Below the pieces are notes generated by a model. It was not told the origin of the DNA, ran no database searches, and was given only the letters and a program-made list of their open reading frames with translations. Both the position numbers and the translations under genes were made by a program. 64,000 nucleotides of DNA from Sphingobium boeckii (lineage in GTDB: Bacteria; Pseudomonadota; Alphaproteobacteria; Sphingomonadales; Sphingomonadaceae): assembly GCF_014199215.1 (NCBI RefSeq), contig NZ_JACIJC010000006.1, positions 83,105 to 147,104 of the forward strand. Direction: 5' to 3'. This document shows, one piece after another, positions 53,681-62,263 of this stretch; the first letter of the stretch is position 1; each line of letters begins with the position of its first letter.

Positions 53681-54742
53681 GTGTCTGTCAATGCAAAGAA
53701 CTGGCAGGAAATGAAGAAGCCCAATGGCCTGGAGAAGAAAGCCGGCGGCGACGCCAAGCGCAAGGCGACCTTCGTCGCCGAACCGCTGGAGCGCGGCTTC
53801 GGCCTGACGCTCGGCAACGCTCTGCGTCGGGTTCTTCTTTCCTCGCTTCAGGGTGCAGCCGTCACTTCGATCAAGATCGAAAACGTGCTGCATGAATTCT
53901 CGTCGCTCGCTGGCGTTCGCGAAGATGTGACCGATATGGTCCTCAACGTGAAGCAGATCGCGCTGCGGATGGAAGGCGAAGGCCCCAAAAGGCTCCAGCT
54001 TTCCGCCACCGGCCCGACCGAAGTGACCGCGGGAATGATCTCCGTTTCCGGCGATATCGAGGTGATGAACCCCGATCTGATCCTGTGCCATCTCGATGAC
54101 GGCGCGACGCTCAATATGGAGCTGACCGCTGACGTGGGCAAAGGCTATGTGCCGAGCCAGGCCAACCGTCCGGCCGATGCGCCGATCGGTCTGATCCCTG
54201 TGGATGCGCTCTATTCGCCCGTGCGCCAGGTCGCCTACAAGGTGGAAAACACCCGCGTCGGCCAGGAGCTGGATTATGACAAGCTCACGCTGAACATCGA
54301 GACCGACGGCACGATCACGCCCGATGACGCGCTCGCTTATGCGGCACGCATCCTGCAGGATCAGCTCCAGTTGTTCGTCCACTTTGACGATCAGATGGTT
54401 CAGGCGTCTGCCCCGATCGGCATGGCGGCTGCGCCTGCTTCGGATAGCGAGAGCGACACGAACCAGCTCAACCGCTACCTTCTCAAGAAGGTGGACGAGC
54501 TCGAACTGTCGGTCCGTTCGGCCAATTGCCTCAAGAATGACAACATCATCTATATCGGCGATCTGGTCCAGAAGACCGAAGCCGAGATGCTGCGCACGCC
54601 GAACTTCGGCCGCAAGTCGTTGAACGAGATCAAGGAAGTCCTTTCCAGCATGGGCCTGCGCCTCGGCATGGAAATCCCCGGCTGGCCGCCCGAGAATATC
54701 GAGGAAATGGCCAAGAAGCTGGAACAGGAAATCCTGGGTTGA
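53681..54742 (+). CDS. rpoA: RNA polymerase subunit alpha
   Basis: Assembles the polymerase core and contacts UP elements and activators. The 353-residue protein has the N-terminal dimerisation domain ([20 protein letters not shown], then [20 protein letters not shown]) and [17 protein letters not shown]. After a linker comes the C-terminal domain [20 protein letters not shown] with [20 protein letters not shown]. The start is GTG at 53681. A 187-base structured spacer leads to rplQ. Confidence 0.97.
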   Translation: MSVNAKNWQEMKKPNGLEKKAGGDAKRKATFVAEPLERGFGLTLGNALRRVLLSSLQGAAVTSIKIENVLHEFSSLAGVREDVTDMVLNVKQIALRMEGEGPKRLQLSATGPTEVTAGMISVSGDIEVMNPDLILCHLDDGATLNMELTADVGKGYVPSQANRPADAPIGLIPVDALYSPVRQVAYKVENTRVGQELDYDKLTLNIETDGTITPDDALAYAARILQDQLQLFVHFDDQMVQASAPIGMAAAPASDSESDTNQLNRYLLKKVDELELSVRSANCLKNDNIIYIGDLVQKTEAEMLRTPNFGRKSLNEIKEVLSSMGLRLGMEIPGWPPENIEEMAKKLEQEILG

Positions 54743-54929
54743 GCGTCCTGGGCTAAGGCTTGCCTTAGCTTGGGGTTTGATCGCTCGACCCGGACGGCGG
54801 GCCTCGGCCCGTCCGACGGTGCGGCTTTGCCGCGACGCTAAGAATAGGGCTTTGGGCGGTGGCCCTTTTATCACCGCCTGGCCGGGAGTGCCTCATACGG
54901 CTCCCGAACGAACGTAAAAGGAAATTAAC
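54743..54929 (+). promoter_or_regulatory. Hairpin-rich rpoA-rplQ spacer
   Basis: Four stems can form in series. CGGAC...GGGCC pairs with GGCCC-GTCCG at 54791-54815 (three-base bulge). GCGGC/GCCGC pairs at 54821-54833. GGCGGTG/CACCGCC pairs at 54855-54878, with CCCTTTTAT in the loop. GGGAG/CTCCC pairs at 54884-54905, shortly before rplQ. No gene is seen. It could balance L17 against alpha synthesis by processing or attenuation. Confidence 0.45.
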
Positions 54930-55352
54930 ATGCGCCATCGCGTAGGCGGCCGTAAGCTGCAACGTACCTCGTCCCATCGTGCGGCCCTGTTCCGCAACAT
55001 GGCGGCGGCCCTCATCAAGCATGAGCAGATCCTGACGACTACGGCGAAGGCCAAGGAACTGCGTCCCTATGTCGAAAAGCTGATCACGCTGGCCAAGAAG
55101 GGCGGTCTTTCGAACCGTCGTCTGGCCCATGCGCGGATGCTCGATGATGCGCAGCTCAAGAAGCTCTTCGAAGTGCTCGCAGAGCGCTACAAGGACCGCA
55201 ACGGCGGCTACACCCGCGTGATCAAGGCCGGCTTCCGCGCCTCTGACGCGGCCGCCATCGCCTATATCGAACTGGTCGATCGCGACGTCTCCGCCAAGGG
55301 CCAGGACAGCGGCCCGGTGCAGAATGACGACGAGTATGCCGACGCGGCATAA
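54930..55352 (+). CDS. rplQ: 50S ribosomal protein L17
   Basis: Exit-side large-subunit protein, 140 residues. It starts [20 protein letters not shown] and has [20 protein letters not shown], the L17 signature, and [20 protein letters not shown]. It is followed by a short acidic tail. AAAAGGAAATTAAC precedes the ATG. A clear intrinsic terminator ends the operon 25 bases later. Confidence 0.97.
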   Translation: MRHRVGGRKLQRTSSHRAALFRNMAAALIKHEQILTTTAKAKELRPYVEKLITLAKKGGLSNRRLAHARMLDDAQLKKLFEVLAERYKDRNGGYTRVIKAGFRASDAAAIAYIELVDRDVSAKGQDSGPVQNDDEYADAA

Positions 55353-55377
55353 GCGCGACGGACGCTGAGAAAAACGG

Positions 55378-55408
55378 AAAGGTCTCGTGGTGACACGGGG
55401 CCTTTTTT
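55378..55408 (+). terminator. Intrinsic terminator of the alpha operon
   Basis: AAAGGTCTCGTG (55378-55389) pairs with CACGGGGCCTTT (55394-55405), allowing two G-U pairs, around a GTGA loop. The T tract TTTTTT follows at 55403-55408. It lies 25 bases after the rplQ stop. Confidence 0.88.
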
Positions 55409-55569
55409 GTTTGGGGCGGGAGCGGAGTGAAGTCGGCTTTGAGCCAATTGTCGTCATTCCGGGGCGGATTTCGCTTTCCCGAAAGCCGCCGTTCACCCAG
55501 ATCGCGGAAATTCAGCGCTGAGAGATGCCAATCCGATTGTCCACTCAGAAGAGGGCCAGCGCTTGCGAG

Positions 55570-56241
55570 CTAAAACCTCTGCAATTCTGCGATCTTCGAG
55601 AGGTTTCCAAGCGACAGCCTCAAAGGGGCGCGCTCAATCGCCGGGGCACGTTCGCCGGGGCCATTCACAAGCGCCAGTTCAACGTTTTCGACCGCGAAGG
55701 TGCCCTTCCTACCGATGATGAACCGATATTCGTTCTGCCATGCCCAATCGTTGGGCTTAATGAATGCCAGTCGTTCTGGGAGTGCCCAATCTGCCGCCGG
55801 TATTCTTGCCTGCCCACGATAATCCACGGGACCATGGTAGATTCGTTTGCCGTCCAGATGCCTTCGCAAGCGAATGCTCGACAGCATTTTGCCTGCCAGA
55901 CTGATTGGCTTCCTGATTTCCACGCAGAACGGACTTTCGAACCTCTCCGCTAAAAACTCGGATCGCTCGTTGCTCATACAATAGACGAACATTTCAGCAG
56001 CCTTGACGGAGGCGGTGAACCGATAGCCCTCAAGATTGTAAACTTGCCCATTCTCATGGTTCATTTGCAAGCCGTCTGATGGGTGGTACATCAAGCGACC
56101 GTCATCGGGATCGCGTCGAATGTCCGCGTCCTCAAATCCCCGGTAATAGGCCATCGTGCATAGCTGTAATTGCCCCCGTTCGATAAAATCACGCGCCCAA
56201 TCCTCCTCGGCGAAATATCGGTAAACCGGAGCGACTGTCAT
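55570..56241 (-). CDS. Unknown protein, possibly DUF2971-related
   Basis: Not confidently recognised. The 223-residue soluble protein starts MTVAPVYRYFAEEDWARDFI and contains LCTMAYYRGFEDADIRRDPD with DGRLMYHPSDGLQMN, FVYCMSNERSEFLAERF, and NDWAWQNEYRFIIGRKG. This order, with an early aromatic segment, a cysteine-containing 'CMS' strand and a late W-x-x-E-Y-R-F, resembles DUF2971-like proteins; the match is from memory. The codon use and base composition (many A/T third positions) differ from the flanking ribosomal and peptidase genes, suggesting transfer. Its start overlaps the stop of the upstream membrane-protein gene (ATGA). Confidence 0.7.
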   Translation of the reverse strand: MTVAPVYRYFAEEDWARDFIERGQLQLCTMAYYRGFEDADIRRDPDDGRLMYHPSDGLQMNHENGQVYNLEGYRFTASVKAAEMFVYCMSNERSEFLAERFESPFCVEIRKPISLAGKMLSSIRLRRHLDGKRIYHGPVDYRGQARIPAADWALPERLAFIKPNDWAWQNEYRFIIGRKGTFAVENVELALVNGPGERAPAIERAPLRLSLGNLSKIAELQRF

Positions 56242-56798
56242 TCTTTCTTCGTTTCACGGAGGATCGAAAGATCATGGCGAAAAAGTTCTGCTAACGTGTC
56301 GGCCGTCTGAAATGACCACGTGGGATATTCCATGATCCTTTTAGTGCGCTCGGGATCGTGCTTTCTACCCTCTTCATGCTCAGCGAACGAGAGCGCCCTA
56401 TCAAGCCTCGCTGCATTGCCTTTGTCCCAGAACCCAAGCAGCGTCTGGTAGACATTTTGATCGCTGAAAAGGAATTGGCTCTCCCGCATCTTCGAGTTGA
56501 ACCGCTGAATGCGCGCTTCTGCCTTCGGGTCACTTTCAGGCATTGATGATATGTGGATGACGAAATCGGCAGTTGCCTCGTAGGTTTCCAAGCGTCGTTC
56601 GAACAGGTCTGCCCTCAGCTTGGCCTCTTCGAGTTCGACCTGTCGATCCAGAATATCCGTTTGTTTACTAGATATGCCCGTCTGTTTTAGTCCAACGATT
56701 ACCGCGCCTACAACCGCAGCTATGCCGGTGAATAGGGTTGAAAATGACTGCCAGTCAAAATTGCACCAATGGATAATACCGAAACCGCAATCAGCCAT
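56238..56798 (-). CDS. Unknown single-pass membrane protein with coiled coil
   Basis: Not recognised. The 186-residue product has one membrane helix near the N terminus (TLFTGIAAVVGAVIVGLKQT). A coiled-coil-like helix follows (KQTDILDRQVELEEAKLRAD then LFERRLETYEATADFVIHIS), and then a helical cytoplasmic region ending LAELFRHDLSILRETKKE. The ATG at 56796-56798 has AGGAAG at good spacing and is preferred to an upstream in-frame start. It is the first gene of a two-gene unit with the protein encoded at 55570-56241, joined by an ATGA overlap. Base composition is less GC-rich than the neighbours. Confidence 0.68.
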   Translation of the reverse strand: MADCGFGIIHWCNFDWQSFSTLFTGIAAVVGAVIVGLKQTGISSKQTDILDRQVELEEAKLRADLFERRLETYEATADFVIHISSMPESDPKAEARIQRFNSKMRESQFLFSDQNVYQTLLGFWDKGNAARLDRALSFAEHEEGRKHDPERTKRIMEYPTWSFQTADTLAELFRHDLSILRETKKE

Positions 56799-57172
56799 AA
56801 ATCTTCCTAAAACGCGGTTCCGGTGTTGGCCGCGCTTTGCGGTCTCATGTTGTAGGTAGTGGATGCGCCGCTGCAAAGGCCCTCGTCAGGGCTAGTCCGT
56901 TCGGAATCCGCATCTATCCGCAAGAGCCTGCGAGGCCGCAACCGGCCAAAAATTCCCACTGCCACCACCAAAATCCCCCTGTCCTACACGCCCCAAATCT
57001 GCTTTCCTCCGCCCGGCTCTTTCGCACAGTCATCCCTTCCGATCCCCATCCACCGGACGTCGGATTCCATGTCCGTTCAAACCCGGTGATAGTGTGACCC
57101 TGGTGTGACCTTAGGCCGATACCGGCCGCTTCCGTCGCCCTGCCCGCGCCATTCCCGGCACCAGCCCCGCGC
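56799..57172. other. Non-coding stretch beside the accessory gene pair
   Basis: About 370 bases without a supportable gene. Longer frames here are low-complexity shadows. The only regularity I see is the direct repeat GTGTGACC at 57092-57099 and 57103-57110 (11-base period), next to CCCGGTGATAGTGTGACC. That could be a protein-binding site or chance. The promoter of the accessory pair must lie near 56800-56880. Confidence 0.4.
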
Positions 57173-57322
57173 CTATTCGATCGAATCGCGCGGCTCTGCC
57201 CGCCGGTCGCCCTGGCGGCGGTCGGCGGCGCGGCGGTCTGGTCCGTCCCGCGTGCTATCTTCCTGGTCGCGGCGGTCCTTCTGGCGGCGGTCGCCTTCGC
57301 TTTCGTCATCATCTTCAAACAT
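57173..57322 (-). CDS. Candidate 49-residue charged small protein with DRR repeats
   Basis: Reading the minus strand from the ATG at 57320-57322 gives MFEDDDESEGDRRQKDRRDQ and continues with PDRRAADRRQGDRRAEPRDS to a stop at 57173. Five copies of DRR and an acidic start make it extremely charged and probably disordered. AAGGGG stands six bases before the ATG. It may be a real small protein or a chance frame in GC-rich DNA; I recognise no family. The gene would be divergent from the S9 peptidase. Confidence 0.35.
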   Translation of the reverse strand: MFEDDDESEGDRRQKDRRDQEDSTRDGPDRRAADRRQGDRRAEPRDSIE

Positions 57323-57509
57323 GCGATCCCCTTCACATTGTCATGAAGCGACCCGGAGCCTGTCGAAAGTGCGGAATTGATCTTCCATCTTCGCGGCGTC
57401 TCTGGCGCTTGAATATCATGGCGAACGTCGTTCGTCGATCCGGCTTTGCCTGCACAGGCGCGCAAGCTAGAGTCCGTGGCTGAAAAACCTGCCCCGGAGA
57501 TGATGCCCG

Positions 57510-59666
57510 ATGCGCCGCGTGTTGCTTATGCCGTTCCTCGCCCCCTTGCTGACGCTGGCCCCGATGGCTGCGATGACGATGCCCGCGCGTGCGGATGATA
57601 GCGTCATCGATTATCCGGAGACCGAGGCGGTGCCGCTGATCGACCGGCAATTCGGCGTGGCGGTGGCCGATCCCTATCGCTGGCTCGAAAATGACGTGCG
57701 CACCGATGCGCGGGTCAAGGCCTGGGTGGAGGCGGAGAATAAGGCGACCAACGCCTATCTCGATGCGCTGCCCGGCCGCGATATCCTGAAAAGCCGGATG
57801 ACCAGGCTCACCGATTTCGAGCGCTTCGGCACGCCGCGCAAGGCGGGCGCGCGCTATTTCTATTCCCGCAACGATGGGCTGCAAAATCAGTCGGTGCTCT
57901 ATGTGCGGGAAGGGCTGACGGGCGCAGGGCGCGTGCTGGTCGATCCCAATGCCTGGGCGAAGGATGGCGCAACCGCGCTGGCCGAATGGGTGCCCTCCGA
58001 CGATGGTTCGAAGCTGGTCTATGCGGTGCAGGATGGCGGGACGGACTGGCGCATCGTGCGGTTGATCGATGTGGCGAGCGGGGATCTGCTGGCGGACGAG
58101 ATCCGCTGGGTGAAATTTTCCAACCTCTCCTGGGCGTCGGACGGGAGCGGCTTCTATTATTCGCGCTTTGCCGCCCCCGCCGAGGGCAAGACCTTCCAGT
58201 CCACCAACGCCCATCAGCAGGTGTATTTCCACAAGGTCGGGACGGCCCAGTCCGAAGACACCCTGATCTATGCCACGCCCGATCGCCCGATCTTGGGGCA
58301 CACCGCGCAGGTGACGGACGATGGCCGCTATCTGCTGATCACGTCCACCGCCGGCACGGACGAGCGGCATGAGCTTCATGTGCTCGATCTGGGCCGGAAG
58401 GGTGCCAGGCCTATGACGCTGGTGAAGGGCTTGAAGCATAATTGGGAGCTGATCGGCAATGTCGGCCCGCGTTTCTGGTTCATCACCAACAAGGGCGCGA
58501 CGCGGCAGCGGATCGTGACGCTGGACGTGGCCCGGCCGCGCGCCAAGCCGGTGCCGATCGTGGCAGAGACGGCGGATACGCTCGTCGGCGCGTCGATGGT
58601 GGGGGCCAAGATCGTGCTGGCCTATCTGGGGGACGCGAAATCCGAAGCGACGATGGTCACGCTGGATGGTCAGCCGGGCGGCGAAATCCGTCTGCCGGGA
58701 ATCGGTACCGCTGTCGGCTTCGGCGGCAAGACGGGCGATCCGGAAACCTTCTACACCTTTTCCAGCTATGCCTCGCCGCCCACGGTCTACCGCTTCGATA
58801 CCGCCACCGGCGCGTCGTCGGTTTTCGCCCTCCCCAAGGTGGCGTTCGATCCGGAGGATTTCATCACCGAGCAGCGTTTCTATCCCTCGAAAGACGGCAC
58901 GCAGATCCCGATGTTCATCGTCCGCCGCAAGGATGCGAAGCTGGAGGGCGGCGTGCCGGCGCTGCTCTATGGCTATGGCGGGTTCAATATCTCCCAGACC
59001 CCCAATTTCTCGGCGACCAAGCTGGCTTGGGTGGAGCAGGGCGGCATCCTGGCCATCGCCAATCTGCGCGGGGGCGGGGAATATGGGCAAAAATGGCATG
59101 ATGCGGGCCGGCTCGCCAACAAGCAGAATGTGTTCGATGATTTCATCGCGGCGGGCGACTATCTGATTGCCCAGGGGCTGACGACCAAGGATAAATTGGC
59201 GGTGGAGGGGCGCTCCAATGGCGGCCTGCTGGTGGGGGCGGTGGTCAATCAGCGGCCCGATCTGTTTGCAGCGGCGCTGCCTGCGGTGGGCGTGATGGAT
59301 ATGCTGCGGTTCGATCGATTCACCGCGGGCCGCTATTGGGTGGATGATTATGGCTATCCGTCGAAGGAGAAGGATTTCCAGGCGCTTTATGCCTATTCGC
59401 CCTATCACAATATCAGGAGCGGCGTGGATTATCCCGCCATATTGGTGACTACGGCGGACACCGATGACCGCGTGGTGCCCGGCCACAGCTTCAAATATAT
59501 CGCTGCGCTCCAGGCGGCGGAGATCGGCAGCAAGCCGCATCTGATCCGCATCGAGACCCGCGCCGGCCATGGATCGGGCAAGCCGACCGACAAGTTGATC
59601 GCGGAAAGCGCGGACATGTATGCCTTTATCGCCAAATGGACGGGGCTGAAGATCAGGGCGCAGTGA
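57510..59666 (+). CDS. Prolyl oligopeptidase-family serine peptidase (S9A)
   Basis: Secreted peptidase of 718 residues. The signal peptide includes MPFLAPLLTLAPMAAMTMPA. An N-terminal cap strand and seven-bladed beta-propeller follow (about 60-440). The alpha/beta-hydrolase domain has Ser569 in EGRSNGGLLVGAV, Asp652 in TADTDDRVVPGHSFKY, and His687 in TRAGHGSGKPT, a complete triad. It should cleave proline-containing oligopeptides in the periplasm. PYRWLEN near the N terminus is also typical of S9A. The ATG at 57510 gives the signal peptide. Confidence 0.96.
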   Translation: MRRVLLMPFLAPLLTLAPMAAMTMPARADDSVIDYPETEAVPLIDRQFGVAVADPYRWLENDVRTDARVKAWVEAENKATNAYLDALPGRDILKSRMTRLTDFERFGTPRKAGARYFYSRNDGLQNQSVLYVREGLTGAGRVLVDPNAWAKDGATALAEWVPSDDGSKLVYAVQDGGTDWRIVRLIDVASGDLLADEIRWVKFSNLSWASDGSGFYYSRFAAPAEGKTFQSTNAHQQVYFHKVGTAQSEDTLIYATPDRPILGHTAQVTDDGRYLLITSTAGTDERHELHVLDLGRKGARPMTLVKGLKHNWELIGNVGPRFWFITNKGATRQRIVTLDVARPRAKPVPIVAETADTLVGASMVGAKIVLAYLGDAKSEATMVTLDGQPGGEIRLPGIGTAVGFGGKTGDPETFYTFSSYASPPTVYRFDTATGASSVFALPKVAFDPEDFITEQRFYPSKDGTQIPMFIVRRKDAKLEGGVPALLYGYGGFNISQTPNFSATKLAWVEQGGILAIANLRGGGEYGQKWHDAGRLANKQNVFDDFIAAGDYLIAQGLTTKDKLAVEGRSNGGLLVGAVVNQRPDLFAAALPAVGVMDMLRFDRFTAGRYWVDDYGYPSKEKDFQALYAYSPYHNIRSGVDYPAILVTTADTDDRVVPGHSFKYIAALQAAEIGSKPHLIRIETRAGHGSGKPTDKLIAESADMYAFIAKWTGLKIRAQ

Positions 59667-59743
59667 TGCGCTCGGTTCATCGCTGCGAAAGCCCGGATCG
59701 TCTAATGGGCGATTATCGGGATTTTCCCGCAAGGAACAAGACG

Positions 59744-60328
59744 ATGACGGGTTTTCGGAAGCTGGCCGGTGCGGCCGCGATGGCCGCAATGCTGATGGCC
59801 TCCACGGCCCCCGCCATGGCGCGCGGACCCGGCTGGGGCAATCCGGGCTGGGGTGGCGGTGGCTGGGGCGGCGGGCATCGCCGTCATCGCGGTGACGGCA
59901 TCAGCGGCGGCGACGTGCTGGCCGGCATCTTGATCCTCGGCGGCATCGCGGCGGTCGCCAGCGCTGCGAGCAAGAAGTCTCAGGAGCGTCAGGCGGATCG
60001 CTATCCGGAGCCCGAAGACGATGTTTATGTGAATGAAGGCAATGGCGACGAAGGCTATCGCGCCCCTGGCCGCATCCAGAATGAAGACGCCGCGGTGGAC
60101 GCCTGCGCCATTGCCGCGGAGCAGGAAGGTGCCCGCGATGGCCGCACCGCGCAGGTCCGCGATGTGGAAGATGTGATCACGGTGTCGGATGGCTGGAACG
60201 TCTCCGGCACGCTGGAAACCCGCAATGGCTATCGCGACACGCGGCGGGATACGGAGGGCTTCACCTGCACGGTGCGCGGCGGCCAGGTGGTCGATGTGCG
60301 GATGGATGGCGCGCTGGCGCTGCGGTGA
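59744..60328 (+). CDS. Secreted Gly/Trp-rich protein with hydrophobic segment
   Basis: Not recognised. The 194-residue product from the ATG at 59744 (preceded by AAGGA) has a signal peptide ending TAPAMARGP. A short GPGWGNPGWGGGGWGGGHRR region follows, then one hydrophobic stretch (GGDVLAGILILGGIAAVASA), an acidic linker (PEPEDDVYVNEGNGDEGY), and a C-terminal domain with two cysteines (AVDACAIAAEQEGA ... FTCTVRGGQVVDVRM). Similar Gly-rich plus C-terminal domain proteins are common, uncharacterised envelope proteins in sphingomonads. It lies between the S9 peptidase and guaA. Confidence 0.75.
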   Translation: MTGFRKLAGAAAMAAMLMASTAPAMARGPGWGNPGWGGGGWGGGHRRHRGDGISGGDVLAGILILGGIAAVASAASKKSQERQADRYPEPEDDVYVNEGNGDEGYRAPGRIQNEDAAVDACAIAAEQEGARDGRTAQVRDVEDVITVSDGWNVSGTLETRNGYRDTRRDTEGFTCTVRGGQVVDVRMDGALALR

Positions 60329-60411
60329 TCCCGGTATCCGGCTGGACAGGCGGGCGCTCCCTGCTCTAGGGCCGCGCGCATCCCCATCGTTCAGCAGGAG
60401 CCACCGACTCG

Positions 60412-61971
60412 ATGTCCGCAGACCATCAGGATTCGATCCTCATCGTCGATTTCGGGAGCCAGGTGACCCAGCTCATCGCCCGCCGCGTCCGTGAAGCCGG
60501 CGTCTATAGCGAGATCGCCCCGTTCAACGCCGCGGAGGCCGCGTTCGAACGGATGAAGCCCAAGGGCATCATCCTCTCCGGCAGCCCCGCCTCGGTCACC
60601 GAAGCGGAAAGCCCGCGGGTGCCGCAGCATTTCTTCGAGGCGGGCATCCCCATCCTCGGCATCTGTTATGGCCAGCAGACCATGACGCACCAGCTTGGCG
60701 GCAAGGTGGAAGGTGGCGAGAGCGGCGAATTCGGCCGCGCCTTTATCGAAGTCTCCGATCGCTGCGCTTTGTTCGACGGCCTGTGGACCGAGGGCGAAAA
60801 GCATCAGGTGTGGATGAGCCATGGCGACAAGGTCACCGCGCTCGCACCCGGCTTTCGCATCGTCGCCACCACCGAAGGCGCGCCCTTTGCGGTCATCGCG
60901 AATGACGAGAAGCGCTTCTATGGAATGCAGTTCCACCCCGAAGTGGTCCACACCCCCGATGGCGGCAAATTGATCGCCAATTTCGCGCGGCATGTCTGCG
61001 GCCTCAAGGGCGACTGGACGATGGCCGAATTCCGCGAGACCAAGATCGCCGAAATCCGCGCGCAGGTCGGCAACGGGCGCGTGATCTGCGGGCTTTCGGG
61101 CGGGGTGGACAGTGCGGTGGCCGCGGTGCTTATCCATGAGGCGATTGGCGAACAGCTCACCTGCGTCTTCGTCGATCATGGCCTGATGCGCATGGGGGAG
61201 GCCGATCAGGTCGTCAGCCTGTTCAAGGGGCATTATAATATCCCGCTGGTCCATGTGTCGTGCGAGACGCTGTTCATGAACGGGCTGAAGGGCGAGACCG
61301 ACCCCGAAAAGAAGCGCAAGTTCATCGGCAAGACCTTCATCGAAGTCTTCGAGGCGGAGGCCAAGAAGATCGGCGGGGCGGACTTTCTGGCGCAGGGCAC
61401 GCTCTATCCGGACGTGATCGAAAGCGTGAGCTTCACCGGCGGCCCCTCGGTCACGATCAAGAGCCACCATAATGTCGGCGGCCTACCCGAGCGCATGAAC
61501 ATGAAGCTGGTCGAGCCCTTGCGCGAGCTGTTCAAGGATGAAGTCCGCGCTTTGGGGCGCGAACTGGGCCTGCCGGAGATTTTCGTGGGCCGACATCCCT
61601 TCCCCGGACCCGGCCTCGCGATCCGCATTCCCGGCGAAGTCACCAAGGAACGCTGCGATATCCTGCGCAAGGCCGATGCGGTCTATCTGGAGGAAATCCG
61701 CAACGCCGGGTTGTACGACGCGATCTGGCAGGCCTTCGCGGTGTTGCTCCCGGTCAAGACCGTGGGTGTGATGGGCGACGGCCGCACCTATGACAATGTC
61801 TGCGCGCTGCGCGCCGTCACCAGCACCGATGGGATGACCGCCGACGTCTATCCCTTCACCACCGAATTCCTGAGCCGCGTCTCCACGCGCATCGTGAACG
61901 AAGTGAAGGGCGTGAACCGCGTGGTGTATGATTATACGAGCAAGCCGCCGGGAACGATTGAATGGGAATGA
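60412..61971 (+). CDS. guaA: GMP synthase (glutamine-hydrolysing)
   Basis: Converts XMP to GMP using glutamine and ATP. The 519-residue protein has the class I amidotransferase domain, with Cys in [10 protein letters not shown] and His/Glu in [13 protein letters not shown]. The ATP-pyrophosphatase P-loop is [15 protein letters not shown], and the C-terminal dimerisation domain ends [10 protein letters not shown]. The gene is complete. Its 3' end is a known integration hot spot for genomic islands, and an integrase gene follows in the same direction, so the last codons are probably the recombination site, restored by the island. Confidence 0.97.
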   Translation: MSADHQDSILIVDFGSQVTQLIARRVREAGVYSEIAPFNAAEAAFERMKPKGIILSGSPASVTEAESPRVPQHFFEAGIPILGICYGQQTMTHQLGGKVEGGESGEFGRAFIEVSDRCALFDGLWTEGEKHQVWMSHGDKVTALAPGFRIVATTEGAPFAVIANDEKRFYGMQFHPEVVHTPDGGKLIANFARHVCGLKGDWTMAEFRETKIAEIRAQVGNGRVICGLSGGVDSAVAAVLIHEAIGEQLTCVFVDHGLMRMGEADQVVSLFKGHYNIPLVHVSCETLFMNGLKGETDPEKKRKFIGKTFIEVFEAEAKKIGGADFLAQGTLYPDVIESVSFTGGPSVTIKSHHNVGGLPERMNMKLVEPLRELFKDEVRALGRELGLPEIFVGRHPFPGPGLAIRIPGEVTKERCDILRKADAVYLEEIRNAGLYDAIWQAFAVLLPVKTVGVMGDGRTYDNVCALRAVTSTDGMTADVYPFTTEFLSRVSTRIVNEVKGVNRVVYDYTSKPPGTIEWE

Positions 61972-61976
61972 TTTTT
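61955..61976 (+). other. Probable attachment site (attL) in the guaA 3' end
   Basis: The last codons of guaA (around GAACGATTGAATGGGAATGA) lie 290 bases before a P4-type integrase. Integrases of this class use the 3' end of guaA as attB in several bacteria. The exact core and the matching attR cannot be seen because the far end of the island is outside the window. Confidence 0.55.
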
Positions 61977-62050
61977 GCCACTCCGGGAGTATCCAAAACT
62001 ACGCTACGATACGACATAACGCGCTGAAATCATTTATTTTTCTATTCGTC

Positions 62051-62067
62051 GTCTATCGTCATCTATC
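62051..62067 (+). promoter_or_regulatory. 17-base site shared with the alpA upstream region, copy 1
   Basis: GTCTATCGTCATCTATC here matches the reverse complement of 63808-63824 at 16 of 17 bases. Around it the decamer-like unit TCTATYGTC recurs: TCTATTCGTC, GTCTATCGTC, ATCTATCGGA at 62041-62070, so one face of the helix is presented repeatedly. Position about 200 bases upstream of the integrase start. Confidence 0.55.
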
Positions 62068-62099
62068 GGAGGGCATTCCTTCCATCTGACGGACTGGCT

Positions 62100-62244
62100 G
62101 ACGGTATGCCCGCGTATTGCACAGCGCTCAAAACATGAATACCGTCACGATCAATGAGGGTTGTGACGGTATTTTTTTCGCTCTAAGCATCTGAAAGATA
62201 GGCGAAATCTGCTGAACTTCCCTCGCAAAACTGCCCGACGGTAT
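62100..62244. repeat. GACGGTAT repeats upstream of the integrase
   Basis: The octamer GACGGTAT occurs directly at 62100-62107, 62165-62172 and 62237-62244, and inverted (ATACCGTC) at 62139-62146. Two copies continue as GACGGTATTTTT. Spacing is about 65 and 72 bases. This is the layout of integrase arm-type or excisionase sites, though the middle pair is also the stem of a terminator-like hairpin. Confidence 0.6.
62139..62178 (+). terminator. Intrinsic terminator upstream of the integrase
   Basis: ATACCGTCAC (62139-62148) and GTGACGGTAT (62163-62172) form a perfect 10-bp stem with a 14-base loop, followed by seven T (62172-62178). It would stop transcripts arriving from guaA before they reach the integrase gene. 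Confidence 0.8.
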
Positions 62245-62263
62245 TTTTACTTGGGAGGTCACT

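Noticed and set aside
56914..57465. 183-codon minus-strand frame in the gap before the S9 peptidase
   Set aside because: Low-complexity Ala/Arg/Gly sequence with no conserved feature or good start. The overlapping 49-codon frame at 57173-57322 has a better ribosome-binding site, though it is also unproven.
57333..59789. 818-codon open frame on the minus strand
   Set aside because: Antisense to the complete S9 peptidase gene with intact catalytic triad; no recognisable motif of its own.
62041..62250. CRISPR-like array upstream of the integrase
   Set aside because: Repeats are only 8-10 bases and unevenly spaced, with no spacers of constant length and no cas genes.
61972..62263. tRNA gene as the integration target
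   Set aside because: No cloverleaf or CCA-end-like sequence is present beside the integrase. The adjacent complete guaA 3' end explains the target better.
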